From NCBI GenBank assembly GCA_016285885.1, contig JAEERP010000001.1, forward strand, positions 682,001 to 746,000: DNA of 64,000 nucleotides, in the 5' to 3' direction. The notes below the pieces were generated by a model. That model worked only from the letters and a program-made list of their open reading frames with translations. It was not told the DNA's origin and ran no database searches. Source of the DNA: Paludibacteraceae bacterium. GTDB taxonomy: Bacteria; Bacteroidota; Bacteroidia; Bacteroidales; Paludibacteraceae. Below are positions 1-10,171 of this stretch, one piece after another (position 1 is the stretch's first letter; the number at the start of each line of letters is the position of its first letter). The position numbers and the translations under genes are program-made.

Positions 1-3000
1 ACACCCAACACATCGAAGAGCTCAAGCGTCACGTCGCCTTCGCCATCCAGCTTGCCGGCAACATTCAACTCGGCATCCATAGGATTTGGATATACGGTCA
101 ATGTCTCCACTCCACCCACGTTGAAGTTCAACACGAATGGGTTGTCAGGCGTGCCATATACCGCATCACCCGTAAAGGTCAAAGCGTTGTTCGCCTCATA
201 AGTGACTCCGTCACGTTCCATCGTGAAACGTACCTTGTCACCTACCTTCGCAGAAACATTGATGAACTGGAGCGCATAGTCGTCCGACAAAGCGACTTCC
301 ACAACATTGTTCTCCTCTGTTCCCACAAGTGCGCGAAGGAGATCGCCCTCCCTCTTCTCAGGGGCAGAAGCAATAATGCTCATGTTAGACTCGTAAGCGG
401 AAGTCTCCACGGAAACGGCGGAACGCAAAGCGGAAGAGGAAGATGGATACTTGAATGTCTTTTGGATATCGCTCGTGTTCTTCAACATATAACCACAATT
501 AGGTTGCAAGCTGTTGAGAGAACCGATCCACTCATTGCCATAATACATGGCGAATCCTTCATTCGACTTGATGACATCGCCCTCTTTCGCATTATAACCA
601 GCCAACGCTGCTTTCAACGTCAAGCTACCAGCAGGCAAATAAGCGATGTAGTTCCAAGAACCAGCCTCCAAAGAGATCATCGCAGAATCCAAGTTGATGT
701 CCTTACCAGAGACAGACAATACCTGATTCTCGTCCGAATAGATCTTGAACATGCTCGTGTTGTTCAACACAAGACTATCATTCAACCACTTCCCACTCCC
801 CACGGAGTAGTTTGCGGAATGGCCGCTCAAGTCCTTCACGATGCTGTTCGAGCCCCATCTTCCACTATTGAGGTAAGCGTTCAAGTCTGACATGCCCGCC
901 TTGTTCTCAAGGTTGAATGAAACCCAGTTCCAGCCCTTTCTCAACGTAATGTTCTGATACTTAGTGGCTCCATTATAGAATACAACCGGTGCGGTTGGTT
1001 TTCCATAAACCGTGTCTGCCTCGAACGACACCTCAGGAGAAGAAACCGCCTCCGTCATAATGCCCTTGCTAGCATCCCAAGCACGATAAACCAAGCCATG
1101 ATATTTCGAATTAGAATAAACCGTCATCATCGCATACCACAAGTCCATGGTCTTGTCATAGCTCATGTTAGCCACACCGACACACTCACCATTGTAGAAA
1201 GCGGCAAGCATATCCTTCTCGTCGTTGGAGAATTGGTTGTCCAACTTGATCTGAGCGAACACAGCCATGCTGAACTCATACTTCGAAGGATCGACACTCC
1301 ACTCCGGCGTATCACCCTCCACCGTCACATTGAGGGCGAGAGGTTCGGTCACGTTATTGGAGTTCGTCAAGTAAACCACCTCGTCGTACGTGCCGACAGC
1401 GAGAGAAGGATCGATCTCGAACTCGATGGTCTGCTTCTCCAACGGGTTGATGGCGCCAGATTCCGTAGAGGCACTCAACCAAGAAGGCATGTTCTTCAGG
1501 CTGTAGTTGATGACAGAACCGCCCTTGTTAACGATCGGCATCTCGAACTTGTACGGCTCGTTCTGCTTCTTGTTGACAGTCACAGCGTCATCCATCCACT
1601 TCAACTGGTTGCGGTCGATGTAAGCACTCCACGTGATTGGGGAAACGATATAGTTTCCGTTCATATCCTGCACGCCCTTCACCGTGAAGTTGACAATGGT
1701 CTTCTCAACACGGTAGTCTTGCTCTTGCAAGTTGATGATCAACGCATCGTCGTTAACCACCCAGTCATACATCAATGAAGAAGTCGCACCCTTCGTTTTA
1801 ACTGGAGGGATATTTTGGGACTCGGAGACTTCACCTTGCATCGTCGCGAACGCCAACTTCTTGCCATTGCCATCCAATGCGTCATTTCCCTTATCCTCCA
1901 ATGTGAACTGCATCTCTGACCTTCCTTGCCATTCAACGTAGTGTTCGAACGGATAGTAGAGCAAGAGACCCATTTCGTCTCCATTCACTTTCTGGTTGTA
2001 GAAGGACTCCACCTGTGATTGCTGACGATAGAGATTCCATAACCTCACTTCATCAATCATACCAGTGAATTTTTGGTCTGCCTTTCTTTCCCTTCCAGCT
2101 GTCGAATCATTTGTCGCATAATATACGCGCGCACCAGCGAACAACTTATCGGAAGTAATGCAACCAACCTTGTCAGCTGAGAAGTAAGCGTTCAACTCAC
2201 CATCCACATAAATACGGGCGATGCCAGAAGAACGGTTCACCGCAAGGGTGAAGTTGTGCCAATTGTTGTCGGAGAAGTCTCCCTCCAAAGGCGTCACATA
2301 TCCATTGTGGCGGAATGTCAACGCACCAGTTTGGTCAAAACCAACGCTAAAGAGTTTTGAAGCATCCTCAGCATTCGAAGCCAATCCAGTACCATTAGAG
2401 ATCAAAGTCTGATCTTTTGCACCTGACTCAGCATTGAACCAGAACTCAAGGGTGAAGTCCATGTCCGAAGTGATGACAGCCGACGAGCTGTTCATAGCGA
2501 CGTAACTTTCGCCATTGAACTTAACAGAACGTCCCTCTGGCAAAGACCAAGAACCACCCTTCATCACTAAATTCGCACCGCGCGCCTTATCTTCCGTAAC
2601 AGAGCCCTTCGCCTCATCCATCTCGTAGTAAGCGATTAGATTCAAGTCATTCCCAGACAATTGCGAAGCGCTGTTAACTTGGATAGTAGCGGACGAACGG
2701 ACTGCGTTCCAAATGCGGAATTGATCCACCTTACCATTGAAATTGCCCGATTGGGTAGCCACGTTACGGCCCACCTCGACGACACCGTCGCCATAATAGA
2801 AATTCACCGCAGCCGCATCGATGACAGCCGTGTAGTTCACATACGCAGTCACTCTCTCATTATCGTTATCATAGGCCAAAGCGACATGGTTCCATGAAGA
2901 TTTCTCCCAAGCAGGAACATTCTCCGAAACGAGTTCCTTATCGCCTACTCTGACGACAACCTTGCCCTCCTTGTTCATGCCCATGGAGATAGACTCCTTT

Positions 3001-6000
3001 GTGCCACCATGGCTGAAGAAGGTCGCATTCTGCAAGGAATCATAATTCACCCAACACTCGAAGGTCAAATCCTTATTAGCGAAGTTACGAGTAACCTCAG
3101 TCGTGAGGTAATCGTTCTCACCATCCAAAGAGATGGCCACGCTATGGTCTGACACCGCACCATTGCGGACACCAGTAATCTCAAAATTGCTTAGGGACAA
3201 CATACCCTCCGCAATCGTCTCGTTGAAGTCGATTCGGATATCGTCCTCAATCGACAAGACACCATTGGCTGGTTTAGGAGAACCGAACAAACGAGGATTG
3301 TACATGTCCTTGATACCCGAAACCACCTCGGAAGGATTGTCGTACAACTCGTTGTTGATGTTACAGAATGAAACCGCGCGCAGATCGTAGTTCTGGTCTG
3401 GGAGGTTATCCATATAGAAGTTATAATAGATATTGCCCGCATCTTCAGAAGAAATGACGAAAGCGTTAAATCCATTATTCCTTGCCACTTGCGCCAAAGA
3501 ATCCGACTTATAGTAGTATGCCAAAGTCAGCCAATCGTTATCCGACGAAGATGTTGGCTTATACTGTAACTCCAAGTGCTCAAAGTCAGTATAATTCACA
3601 TCAAAGCCAGAAAGGGTAATTGGCATATAATGTTGTGCCACCCCATCTATCGTATCCGTAGAACAGTTCGTGTTGTATGTCCAATTGTTTGTAGGCTTAA
3701 CAACAGCCACCTTCGTGCAAGAAGGTATAAAATGGACGGTAAAATCAACCGTATCCGCAATATCTTCCTGGCACTGCGAGCTAAGGATCAACTTCAGATG
3801 ATCATAATTCAAGACAGATCCCTTATAGACAGCCAACTTTTTCTCCAATACATCCCCTGCAGGAACGTAATAAGAGAGGGTCTTGCCAGACATGGAGTTG
3901 CCGTCAATCGTTGGCACAGCGCCATTCGGATTCGATGCGTCCAACAAGCTAAGATCGAACCTTTGATCCGCACCTGTTTCGGATTCGTTCATCATACGCA
4001 CCGTCAAGAACGCAGCCTCTCCGGAAGGCACATTTTCGATATACTTGACAGGCATATCTATCTTAGGCACTTCCATTCTCTTAGTTGCCGCACTGATCTC
4101 AGGATATACTCCATTCTCATTGAAGAATCTCGCCTTGTAGGCTCCCTCATAAGGACAGCTGGTAGCACCACCACGAGTAATGAATACAAATGTTGGATAA
4201 AAATCCTTCTTCTGTAATTTGGACGTGTCAGCACTTCCCGCATTAACCCAATCGACATATGTCTCACTAAACGAGGCGGAATCTTCCGGGTTATATATGC
4301 CTGAAATATCATCCAGAATCGGTTCTTTGATGACATCCACACTCAGATAATCATCGCCATCCTCCGCCAAGACAAATCCCTTGGAATGAGACGCTTCCGC
4401 TTCACTCTCAAATTCACCGCCTTGGGTGGTCGTGAATTGCTCTTCATATTCAAACAAAACATACGCACCTGCTGTGGTCTGCTTATTGTCGTCACTTAAA
4501 GCGACTCCCAACTTCACACAGAACGAATGAGCAGAAGCCAATACAGAAGAGTAAGATTCCGAATATTCAATATTTGAACCAGCATGGAAAGAATAATTTT
4601 GGAGAACAGTCTCTTTCTTCGCCGCAACTTTTATCCGCTCATTCTCCGTCATTAGTTTTTCCCAGTTTCTTCTGGACTGATTCAAAGTGAGAATAGTGTC
4701 ACATTTAGTCTTATCACAGAAATACACATCGTAATAAGCTGTATCAGCGTCGCTTTCTCCATAATTAGGATCATCAATAGACACTTTAGAGACATAAATG
4801 TTTCTTCCTGAACTCTCCGCCAATGCCTGCATGGTTTCCTTGTCTTTTGCCTCCGACTTCGGCAATATAAACGAGTTCCTCAAACTTATCAGATTAGGGA
4901 TCAATGTCTTCTCTATATAAATCTGTGGATATGCGAACATCGTATTGAATTCCTCTATCGCACTGATACCTGACGTTTCCACAATGGCATACGAATCAGT
5001 TTTAGCATACGTTTTCTCAAAATATTGATCTCCGCCCACCTCATCATAATAAGCGATTGGATAAACTGTGACATTCTGAGTCGTTCCAAATGAGATATTC
5101 GTGGAATAACCCACATAGAGGTCTGCGTCCGCACCGACATATGCGGGATCGTCACTCGTCTGGATACGAGTCGTAAGCGTGTAACTTGACGATTTTGAAT
5201 TAGATCCTGTATATTCAGCTTCCTGAACAATTCCCGCCTTAATGCCACTTCCTGTTTCAAAAAGCAGATTGGACGTTCCGGTGGAAGTACCCAAACCTGT
5301 CAATGTAACGGAAGAGGACTGCAGCTTAAACCCAGTCGTCCACATTTCACTACCTTCATGGTTGAATGCGCCATTATACGTGGAAGATTGAGTAAACGAA
5401 GTTCCTTTCTCCAAGTACGAATAACTATTGGATCCCGGAGGGTCACGAAGCACGCAAAGAAGTTTATCAGGACCAGCCGTCACGAAATCGGTTCCCGTTT
5501 GGTGTTTTCCAAGGACATAGGCCTCTCCATTGGCATTCCCTAACGGATTCTCCCAAGAAACGCTGGTTGGGTTGTCACTATCACCATAAGTGAAAGTGGC
5601 GGATATCGTACTCTTCGCAGTCGTCATATCAGGTTCGTTCACCTGGAACGAGTATATCTGATTAAGCGTATCAAGGCTCGACTGGACAGCCATCTTATTA
5701 TTGAATGAAACAGACGCGTCCTCAATATATACTCTATCTTTCTTTGACTCATCGGTGTTCATTTTACTATCCACATAATATGGATACTCCTCAAATATCG
5801 TATAATGCATATAGACGTTGTCATTCGTAACGAACACTGGCAATCCAAAAGTATATGTCTTTGACGATACATTATACAATGGAATCACCGTCTTCTCATT
5901 CGAACTACCCGTCAAACTTTGCAAATCCACCTTTTGTTTTCCGAAATAAGACAACTCATTCTCTCCCTCGAGTTGCTTTACCTCCATTTTCGCGCGGTAA

Positions 6001-9000
6001 CGTTTCGTAAACACTTGCTTTTGTCGATAATCCAAGCTATCCGTACGATCTACGAGGCGCTCAAACACTCTTTGTTCATTGAACACTGAATCTTTGTACT
6101 TGTAAGTTTCATACTGATTAATAGCGTAAGAAGACAAGTTCAAAGAAGAATTGTCACCCATTATGTCCTGATGGCCATACACATCCAATTTCACATTATA
6201 CTCAATCGGGTAAACCCATGCGATGAATTCACCGGTCTCATTATCAACATGAATAGTAATGTCCTTTTCATTGTAATCACATACGGTTGCAGCCGCCTGT
6301 TTTATACCCTTCGCAGATTGACTCGGAAAGACCGGATGTTTTATAGTGTCAGAATGCACATTTTCAACCTTTTGCAATGAACAGTTTGTTTTTGTAGGAG
6401 AGAGAACCACCTTCATGTCGTCCGCCAAATTGTTTTTGGAGAACGAGAAACCGACAGGATAAGCCTCTTGTATCGTTCCACCGCAGACACGTCCGATATA
6501 CTTCACTTTCGTGTTGTCATAAAGATCTGCGGAGACGATGTCCTGATAGTTGAGGTCATTGCCATTTATGTCACATATACGACCATCCAATTCGAACGTG
6601 TGTCCCTCTTTCACGGCCTTCACCTCATGAATTCCCACAGGAACATTAATCGAATAAACACCATTCGCGCCTGTCATAACATATTGTCCTGTTTTATCAA
6701 GAGCAGGAACTCCGTCTATCATAAAATGCACGCCCTCCACAGGATAGTCACCGCCACTGTAGTAAACGACACCATGGACAAGGAACGAGCTATTATCCGT
6801 GAAGTTTACGGTATGAGACAATGTCCCATCTCCGACAAAACGGACCTCCTGAGAAGGAGAGAACTGATGGATGCCTTTCTTTGGTATCAACTTATAGGCT
6901 GTTCCATTTCCATAATAAGGGACAGAACGTATGTTATATACACCAGACGAATCGGTAACACCGCTATACGCCAACTGATTTGACGTCAGCTTAGAATCCG
7001 CTCTCTTGACCTTGTACAATTCACCCGAGTTCTCATGGAAGTTTTCGATGCCATCGTACGAACAATCATATATTTGTCCCGGTTTCGTTGTTATTCCATT
7101 CTCTTCACGGCTTGCGACCATAAAATCAAAAGTATAGTACGCATCCAATCCTTTTTCGTTTCCAAGCAGATACCTTGTGTAATCGTCAGCTATCTCCGTG
7201 GAATCCAACGCCCTGCTCCATAACCGGATTTCATCCATCTGGCCATTGAACTTTCTACCCAATACGACATCACTTCCGACATTGGCAGAAGAGAAGAAAA
7301 TAGAAACAGAATCTGTTTTCGAAGACAATTGTCCGTTCAGATAGATTCTGAGTTGATTGTTTTTCGCATCACACACGGCAGTTATGTGCGTGTATTTATC
7401 CGTCGACAATTTTTCAGTCAATTTCAAGCCCGCATTACCGGCAATGAAATAAATGGTATCATTGTCCAATCCAAGCTCATAATATCCATTCTTGCTAATA
7501 AGGATCACCTTATCGGTAGAAGGAGCACTCGGATAGACCCAAGCCTGCATAGTGACGGATGTCGCATCTTCCATGATTCCACGACCAGGGATCACAGCCT
7601 CTCCATCTCCTTCAAATTCCAATGCGCTTGTGGACAAATCATCATCCGTTTCCAATCCCACACGGACAGAATTGACCGCCTGACCATTCTCATAAGTTAT
7701 TCGTCCATAGAAATTACCCGACGGTATTCTGAATCCATAATTGCGTAGCGTGTCCGTTGAAATAGTATCGGTTCCACAATTTACCACTCCAAATATACGA
7801 TATTCATACAAGATACCTGGCTGGCAAGATTTATCGTCATAGAAGTACTTTGTACTATTCGACACTTCAACACTATTCACAAACATGAACGGTGAATTAT
7901 CATTGTCGCATTCCCTACGTTCAATGACAACCTTATCCAATCCAGATGTCACCACCCACGAAAGTTTCACTTTATCGGAATAATGCCCCTTTGAAGACTC
8001 CAATCCATCCACCGAACCTATATACGGAATATATATCATATTTCCGCTCTTGCCGCTAACCTGGACTTGAACCTTCTGCTCCTCGTACGAAGAATTGCCT
8101 GGCTTAAGGACTAACTGATATTCATAAGCCTTACATCTCGTAGCCAATTCATCGACAAAGTATTGATTGTTAAAATCATCCTCTGTCAAGAAGAACTCAT
8201 CTTCCTTGTCTTTGCCTAATTCTCTTCTCTTAACAGAGAATTTGGTGCCTTCACTCCATTGAGACCCCCTTCTGTTCCATCGTAATATAATGTTCGTGGA
8301 ATCATCATTTAACTCTGCAAACGGAGTGCCGGAGACATAAAAATGATCTGTTGAGAGCATTTGCGTCACGATTTGTTTTTCAAATCGGCTGGAATAACAT
8401 GACGACGATTCCCCTTCAGGATTTACCCTTCTAACACGAATTCTATAGGACAACGTGTCAACGCCTAAATCCAAATCAAAAGGAGCCACATATTCAGTCT
8501 GCCCCGCTTTGTATGAGACATTAGCGGTATCTCTTCGCAAAATCGATTCGTTTTTTCCTAATCTCTCTAATATCACAACAAAATCACCTTTGTGGCAATT
8601 AGACGATGGAGCTTTCTCCACTCGCCATGTCGCTTTAATTTTCGAGTTTTTGCTATCCACATCATATGAGACATAGTTTACTTGAGGATAGGCATTCACA
8701 ATAACCGCATTACTTTCTGAAATATAATGAATCGACTTGTTGCCATCTGGAGTGTATACATGCCTGATTTTATAAGAATGGCTATCATTCAGATTATGAA
8801 TTGGGTTATTACCCGACATATCAGTCAACCCCGCATTGATACGAAATTTTCCACTCGTCGCAGTCTTATAAGTCTCTCCAAGGTATACGGTCCTCTCAAG
8901 ACCCTCATCCCCATCATCGCACAAATACACGGTTCCATTTTTCGCCAAGTTTTCTGTTGCTGTATTCTCCCAATCGAAATAAATTAGAGGATCATTTTCC

Positions 9001-9650
9001 GGAGAAGAACAAGAATATCCCGCCTTTACGATTTTAAGGGTCGCATGGGGATAATTAATACTCAGCGTTGTCGACTCTGAAATTTTATCTTGATTTGTCC
9101 AACCATTTCCATGCCATACACCATTCATCCTGATGCTGACTGTTCCGTCCAAATCGCCTTGATCAACAGGCAAATCGAAATCCCAAAAATATGTATTGTC
9201 ACCATTATCTGGTCCTCCACACGAAGAATATGGCCCTTTTGAATGACCATCAACAGATAGCGTAGTCGCATCCCAATCCGATTTGTCGTTTACGGTTATT
9301 GTGACTTTACGCTCGGACACACCTTTCTGGACTATCGTGACACCGTCCATGTAACAGTGTCCATTTCCTAAACCAGATCCCCAGTCTTGCCATACTCGAA
9401 TATGGTATTTGATCACACCATTTTCTTTGTCCCACTTTACCGTACTCTTGTATTTGTCTTTTGCTTGACCCTCGTCCCAACTCCAGTACGCCTTCGCCCC
9501 TTGCCAAGGCATTAAACACATCAGAGCCAGCAACGCTAGCCACCTAAACCTTGTTGCCGGGACTTTCCATCCCGAAGAGGAATCCCACCCCCTAAATTTC
9601 TTGGCATAGCATATCTTGCTTAGCCAACCCAAAAGAATACCAATTTTCAT
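1..9650 (-). CDS. Giant multidomain T9SS-secreted LamG protein (C-terminus beyond window)
   Basis: A single minus-strand frame runs from the ATG at 9650 off the left edge: at least 3,216 residues. I checked the frame at many points and saw no stop. An unusually long n-region leads to a hydrophobic core (about residues 37-48) and a likely signal-peptidase site after AKA at 54. Fibronectin-III-like segments follow. LamG/concanavalin-like modules lie at about 667-817, 2180-2330 and 2363-2550. Carboxypeptidase-regulatory-like repeats lie at about 890-1030 and a BACON/Ig-like segment at about 2683-2767. The last visible residues read TVYPNPMDAELNV followed by ELFDVLG, which is the start of the type IX secretion C-terminal sorting domain, so roughly 50 residues are missing. 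The family is secreted across the outer membrane, usually surface-anchored, and often binds glycans. The actual ligand is unknown. Confidence 0.85.
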   Translation of the reverse strand, partial: MKIGILLGWLSKICYAKKFRGWDSSSGWKVPATRFRWLALLALMCLMPWQGAKAYWSWDEGQAKDKYKSTVKWDKENGVIKYHIRVWQDWGSGLGNGHCYMDGVTIVQKGVSERKVTITVNDKSDWDATTLSVDGHSKGPYSSCGGPDNGDNTYFWDFDLPVDQGDLDGTVSIRMNGVWHGNGWTNQDKISESTTLSINYPHATLKIVKAGYSCSSPENDPLIYFDWENTATENLAKNGTVYLCDDGDEGLERTVYLGETYKTATSGKFRINAGLTDMSGNNPIHNLNDSHSYKIRHVYTPDGNKSIHYISESNAVIVNAYPQVNYVSYDVDSKNSKIKATWRVEKAPSSNCHKGDFVVILERLGKNESILRRDTANVSYKAGQTEYVAPFDLDLGVDTLSYRIRVRRVNPEGESSSCYSSRFEKQIVTQMLSTDHFYVSGTPFAELNDDSTNIILRWNRRGSQWSEGTKFSVKRRELGKDKEDEFFLTEDDFNNQYFVDELATRCKAYEYQLVLKPGNSSYEEQKVQVQVSGKSGNMIYIPYIGSVDGLESSKGHYSDKVKLSWVVTSGLDKVVIERRECDNDNSPFMFVNSVEVSNSTKYFYDDKSCQPGILYEYRIFGVVNCGTDTISTDTLRNYGFRIPSGNFYGRITYENGQAVNSVRVGLETDDDLSTSALEFEGDGEAVIPGRGIMEDATSVTMQAWVYPSAPSTDKVILISKNGYYELGLDNDTIYFIAGNAGLKLTEKLSTDKYTHITAVCDAKNNQLRIYLNGQLSSKTDSVSIFFSSANVGSDVVLGRKFNGQMDEIRLWSRALDSTEIADDYTRYLLGNEKGLDAYYTFDFMVASREENGITTKPGQIYDCSYDGIENFHENSGELYKVKRADSKLTSNQLAYSGVTDSSGVYNIRSVPYYGNGTAYKLIPKKGIHQFSPSQEVRFVGDGTLSHTVNFTDNSSFLVHGVVYYSGGDYPVEGVHFMIDGVPALDKTGQYVMTGANGVYSINVPVGIHEVKAVKEGHTFELDGRICDINGNDLNYQDIVSADLYDNTKVKYIGRVCGGTIQEAYPVGFSFSKNNLADDMKVVLSPTKTNCSLQKVENVHSDTIKHPVFPSQSAKGIKQAAATVCDYNEKDITIHVDNETGEFIAWVYPIEYNVKLDVYGHQDIMGDNSSLNLSSYAINQYETYKYKDSVFNEQRVFERLVDRTDSLDYRQKQVFTKRYRAKMEVKQLEGENELSYFGKQKVDLQSLTGSSNEKTVIPLYNVSSKTYTFGLPVFVTNDNVYMHYTIFEEYPYYVDSKMNTDESKKDRVYIEDASVSFNNKMAVQSSLDTLNQIYSFQVNEPDMTTAKSTISATFTYGDSDNPTSVSWENPLGNANGEAYVLGKHQTGTDFVTAGPDKLLCVLRDPPGSNSYSYLEKGTSFTQSSTYNGAFNHEGSEMWTTGFKLQSSSVTLTGLGTSTGTSNLLFETGSGIKAGIVQEAEYTGSNSKSSSYTLTTRIQTSDDPAYVGADADLYVGYSTNISFGTTQNVTVYPIAYYDEVGGDQYFEKTYAKTDSYAIVETSGISAIEEFNTMFAYPQIYIEKTLIPNLISLRNSFILPKSEAKDKETMQALAESSGRNIYVSKVSIDDPNYGESDADTAYYDVYFCDKTKCDTILTLNQSRRNWEKLMTENERIKVAAKKETVLQNYSFHAGSNIEYSESYSSVLASAHSFCVKLGVALSDDNKQTTAGAYVLFEYEEQFTTTQGGEFESEAEASHSKGFVLAEDGDDYLSVDVIKEPILDDISGIYNPEDSASFSETYVDWVNAGSADTSKLQKKDFYPTFVFITRGGATSCPYEGAYKARFFNENGVYPEISAATKRMEVPKIDMPVKYIENVPSGEAAFLTVRMMNESETGADQRFDLSLLDASNPNGAVPTIDGNSMSGKTLSYYVPAGDVLEKKLAVYKGSVLNYDHLKLILSSQCQEDIADTVDFTVHFIPSCTKVAVVKPTNNWTYNTNCSTDTIDGVAQHYMPITLSGFDVNYTDFEHLELQYKPTSSSDNDWLTLAYYYKSDSLAQVARNNGFNAFVISSEDAGNIYYNFYMDNLPDQNYDLRAVSFCNINNELYDNPSEVVSGIKDMYNPRLFGSPKPANGVLSIEDDIRIDFNETIAEGMLSLSNFEITGVRNGAVSDHSVAISLDGENDYLTTEVTRNFANKDLTFECWVNYDSLQNATFFSHGGTKESISMGMNKEGKVVVRVGDKELVSENVPAWEKSSWNHVALAYDNDNERVTAYVNYTAVIDAAAVNFYYGDGVVEVGRNVATQSGNFNGKVDQFRIWNAVRSSATIQVNSASQLSGNDLNLIAYYEMDEAKGSVTEDKARGANLVMKGGSWSLPEGRSVKFNGESYVAMNSSSAVITSDMDFTLEFWFNAESGAKDQTLISNGTGLASNAEDASKLFSVGFDQTGALTFRHNGYVTPLEGDFSDNNWHNFTLAVNRSSGIARIYVDGELNAYFSADKVGCITSDKLFAGARVYYATNDSTAGRERKADQKFTGMIDEVRLWNLYRQQSQVESFYNQKVNGDEMGLLLYYPFEHYVEWQGRSEMQFTLEDKGNDALDGNGKKLAFATMQGEVSESQNIPPVKTKGATSSLMYDWVVNDDALIINLQEQDYRVEKTIVNFTVKGVQDMNGNYIVSPITWSAYIDRNQLKWMDDAVTVNKKQNEPYKFEMPIVNKGGSVINYSLKNMPSWLSASTESGAINPLEKQTIEFEIDPSLAVGTYDEVVYLTNSNNVTEPLALNVTVEGDTPEWSVDPSKYEFSMAVFAQIKLDNQFSNDEKDMLAAFYNGECVGVANMSYDKTMDLWYAMMTVYSNSKYHGLVYRAWDASKGIMTEAVSSPEVSFEADTVYGKPTAPVVFYNGATKYQNITLRKGWNWVSFNLENKAGMSDLNAYLNSGRWGSNSIVKDLSGHSANYSVGSGKWLNDSLVLNNTSMFKIYSDENQVLSVSGKDINLDSAMISLEAGSWNYIAYLPAGSLTLKAALAGYNAKEGDVIKSNEGFAMYYGNEWIGSLNSLQPNCGYMLKNTSDIQKTFKYPSSSSALRSAVSVETSAYESNMSIIASAPEKREGDLLRALVGTEENNVVEVALSDDYALQFINVSAKVGDKVRFTMERDGVTYEANNALTFTGDAVYGTPDNPFVLNFNVGGVETLTVYPNPMDAELNVAGKLDGEGDVTLELFDVLG

Positions 9651-9752
9651 AAACAACTTATTATTTAGTAAATAAATCTAATAATCAAGGTAGTAGTAAC
9701 ATACCATTCCCATCAGAACAGGACAATGCATAAACAACCCTTATCTATTTCC

Positions 9753-9783
9753 CAAATTTACAAAAAACAAAACTAATATCAAA
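9753..9783 (-). promoter_or_regulatory. Bacteroidetes-type promoter for the giant T9SS gene
   Basis: On the minus strand TTTG (9783-9780), a 19-bp spacer and TAAATTTG (9760-9753) match the Bacteroidetes sigma-ABfr consensus (-33 TTTG, -7 TAnnTTTG) exactly. The inferred start, near 9748, leaves a 5' leader of about 98 nt. The rest of the divergent spacer (9651-10171) is AT-rich and holds the lepA promoter. I see no gene in it. Confidence 0.65.
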
Positions 9784-9997
9784 TAGCACTGTAAAATTAT
9801 TTCTCATTTCACCACACATTTCCCCTTTCTTTATGGGATGTCAAATCGGAGAAATCAAACGTTAACAAATCTTAAAATCTTTAATATCGACAAAAGGGAA
9901 GGTCACATGCTCGCACTTCATCCCAACGTCATGCGATTTACTTCTTGATTCGGTAAAAAATAAGCTCTCCTGTAACTGATATGTTCATCATTTCCAT

Positions 9998-10028
9998 TTT
10001 GACATTATCCGCTTTTTCGCTAAATTCG
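9998..10028 (+). promoter_or_regulatory. Bacteroidetes-type promoter for lepA
   Basis: TTTG (9998-10001), 19 bp, then TAAATTCG (10021-10028), one mismatch from TAnnTTTG. The predicted leader before lepA is about 139 nt. Confidence 0.5.
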
Positions 10029-10171
10029 CGTGAATTTTCGCTTGCGTATAACATGAACATTTTTTGTTCCGATGCGAAACAGGGTGAAAATGTCGGTGGA
10101 ATGGGGTTTTCTCCTCCACTTTATTTTATGTCTAGTGTAATTATTTTGTATTTTATTTTTCTCGAAGAATA

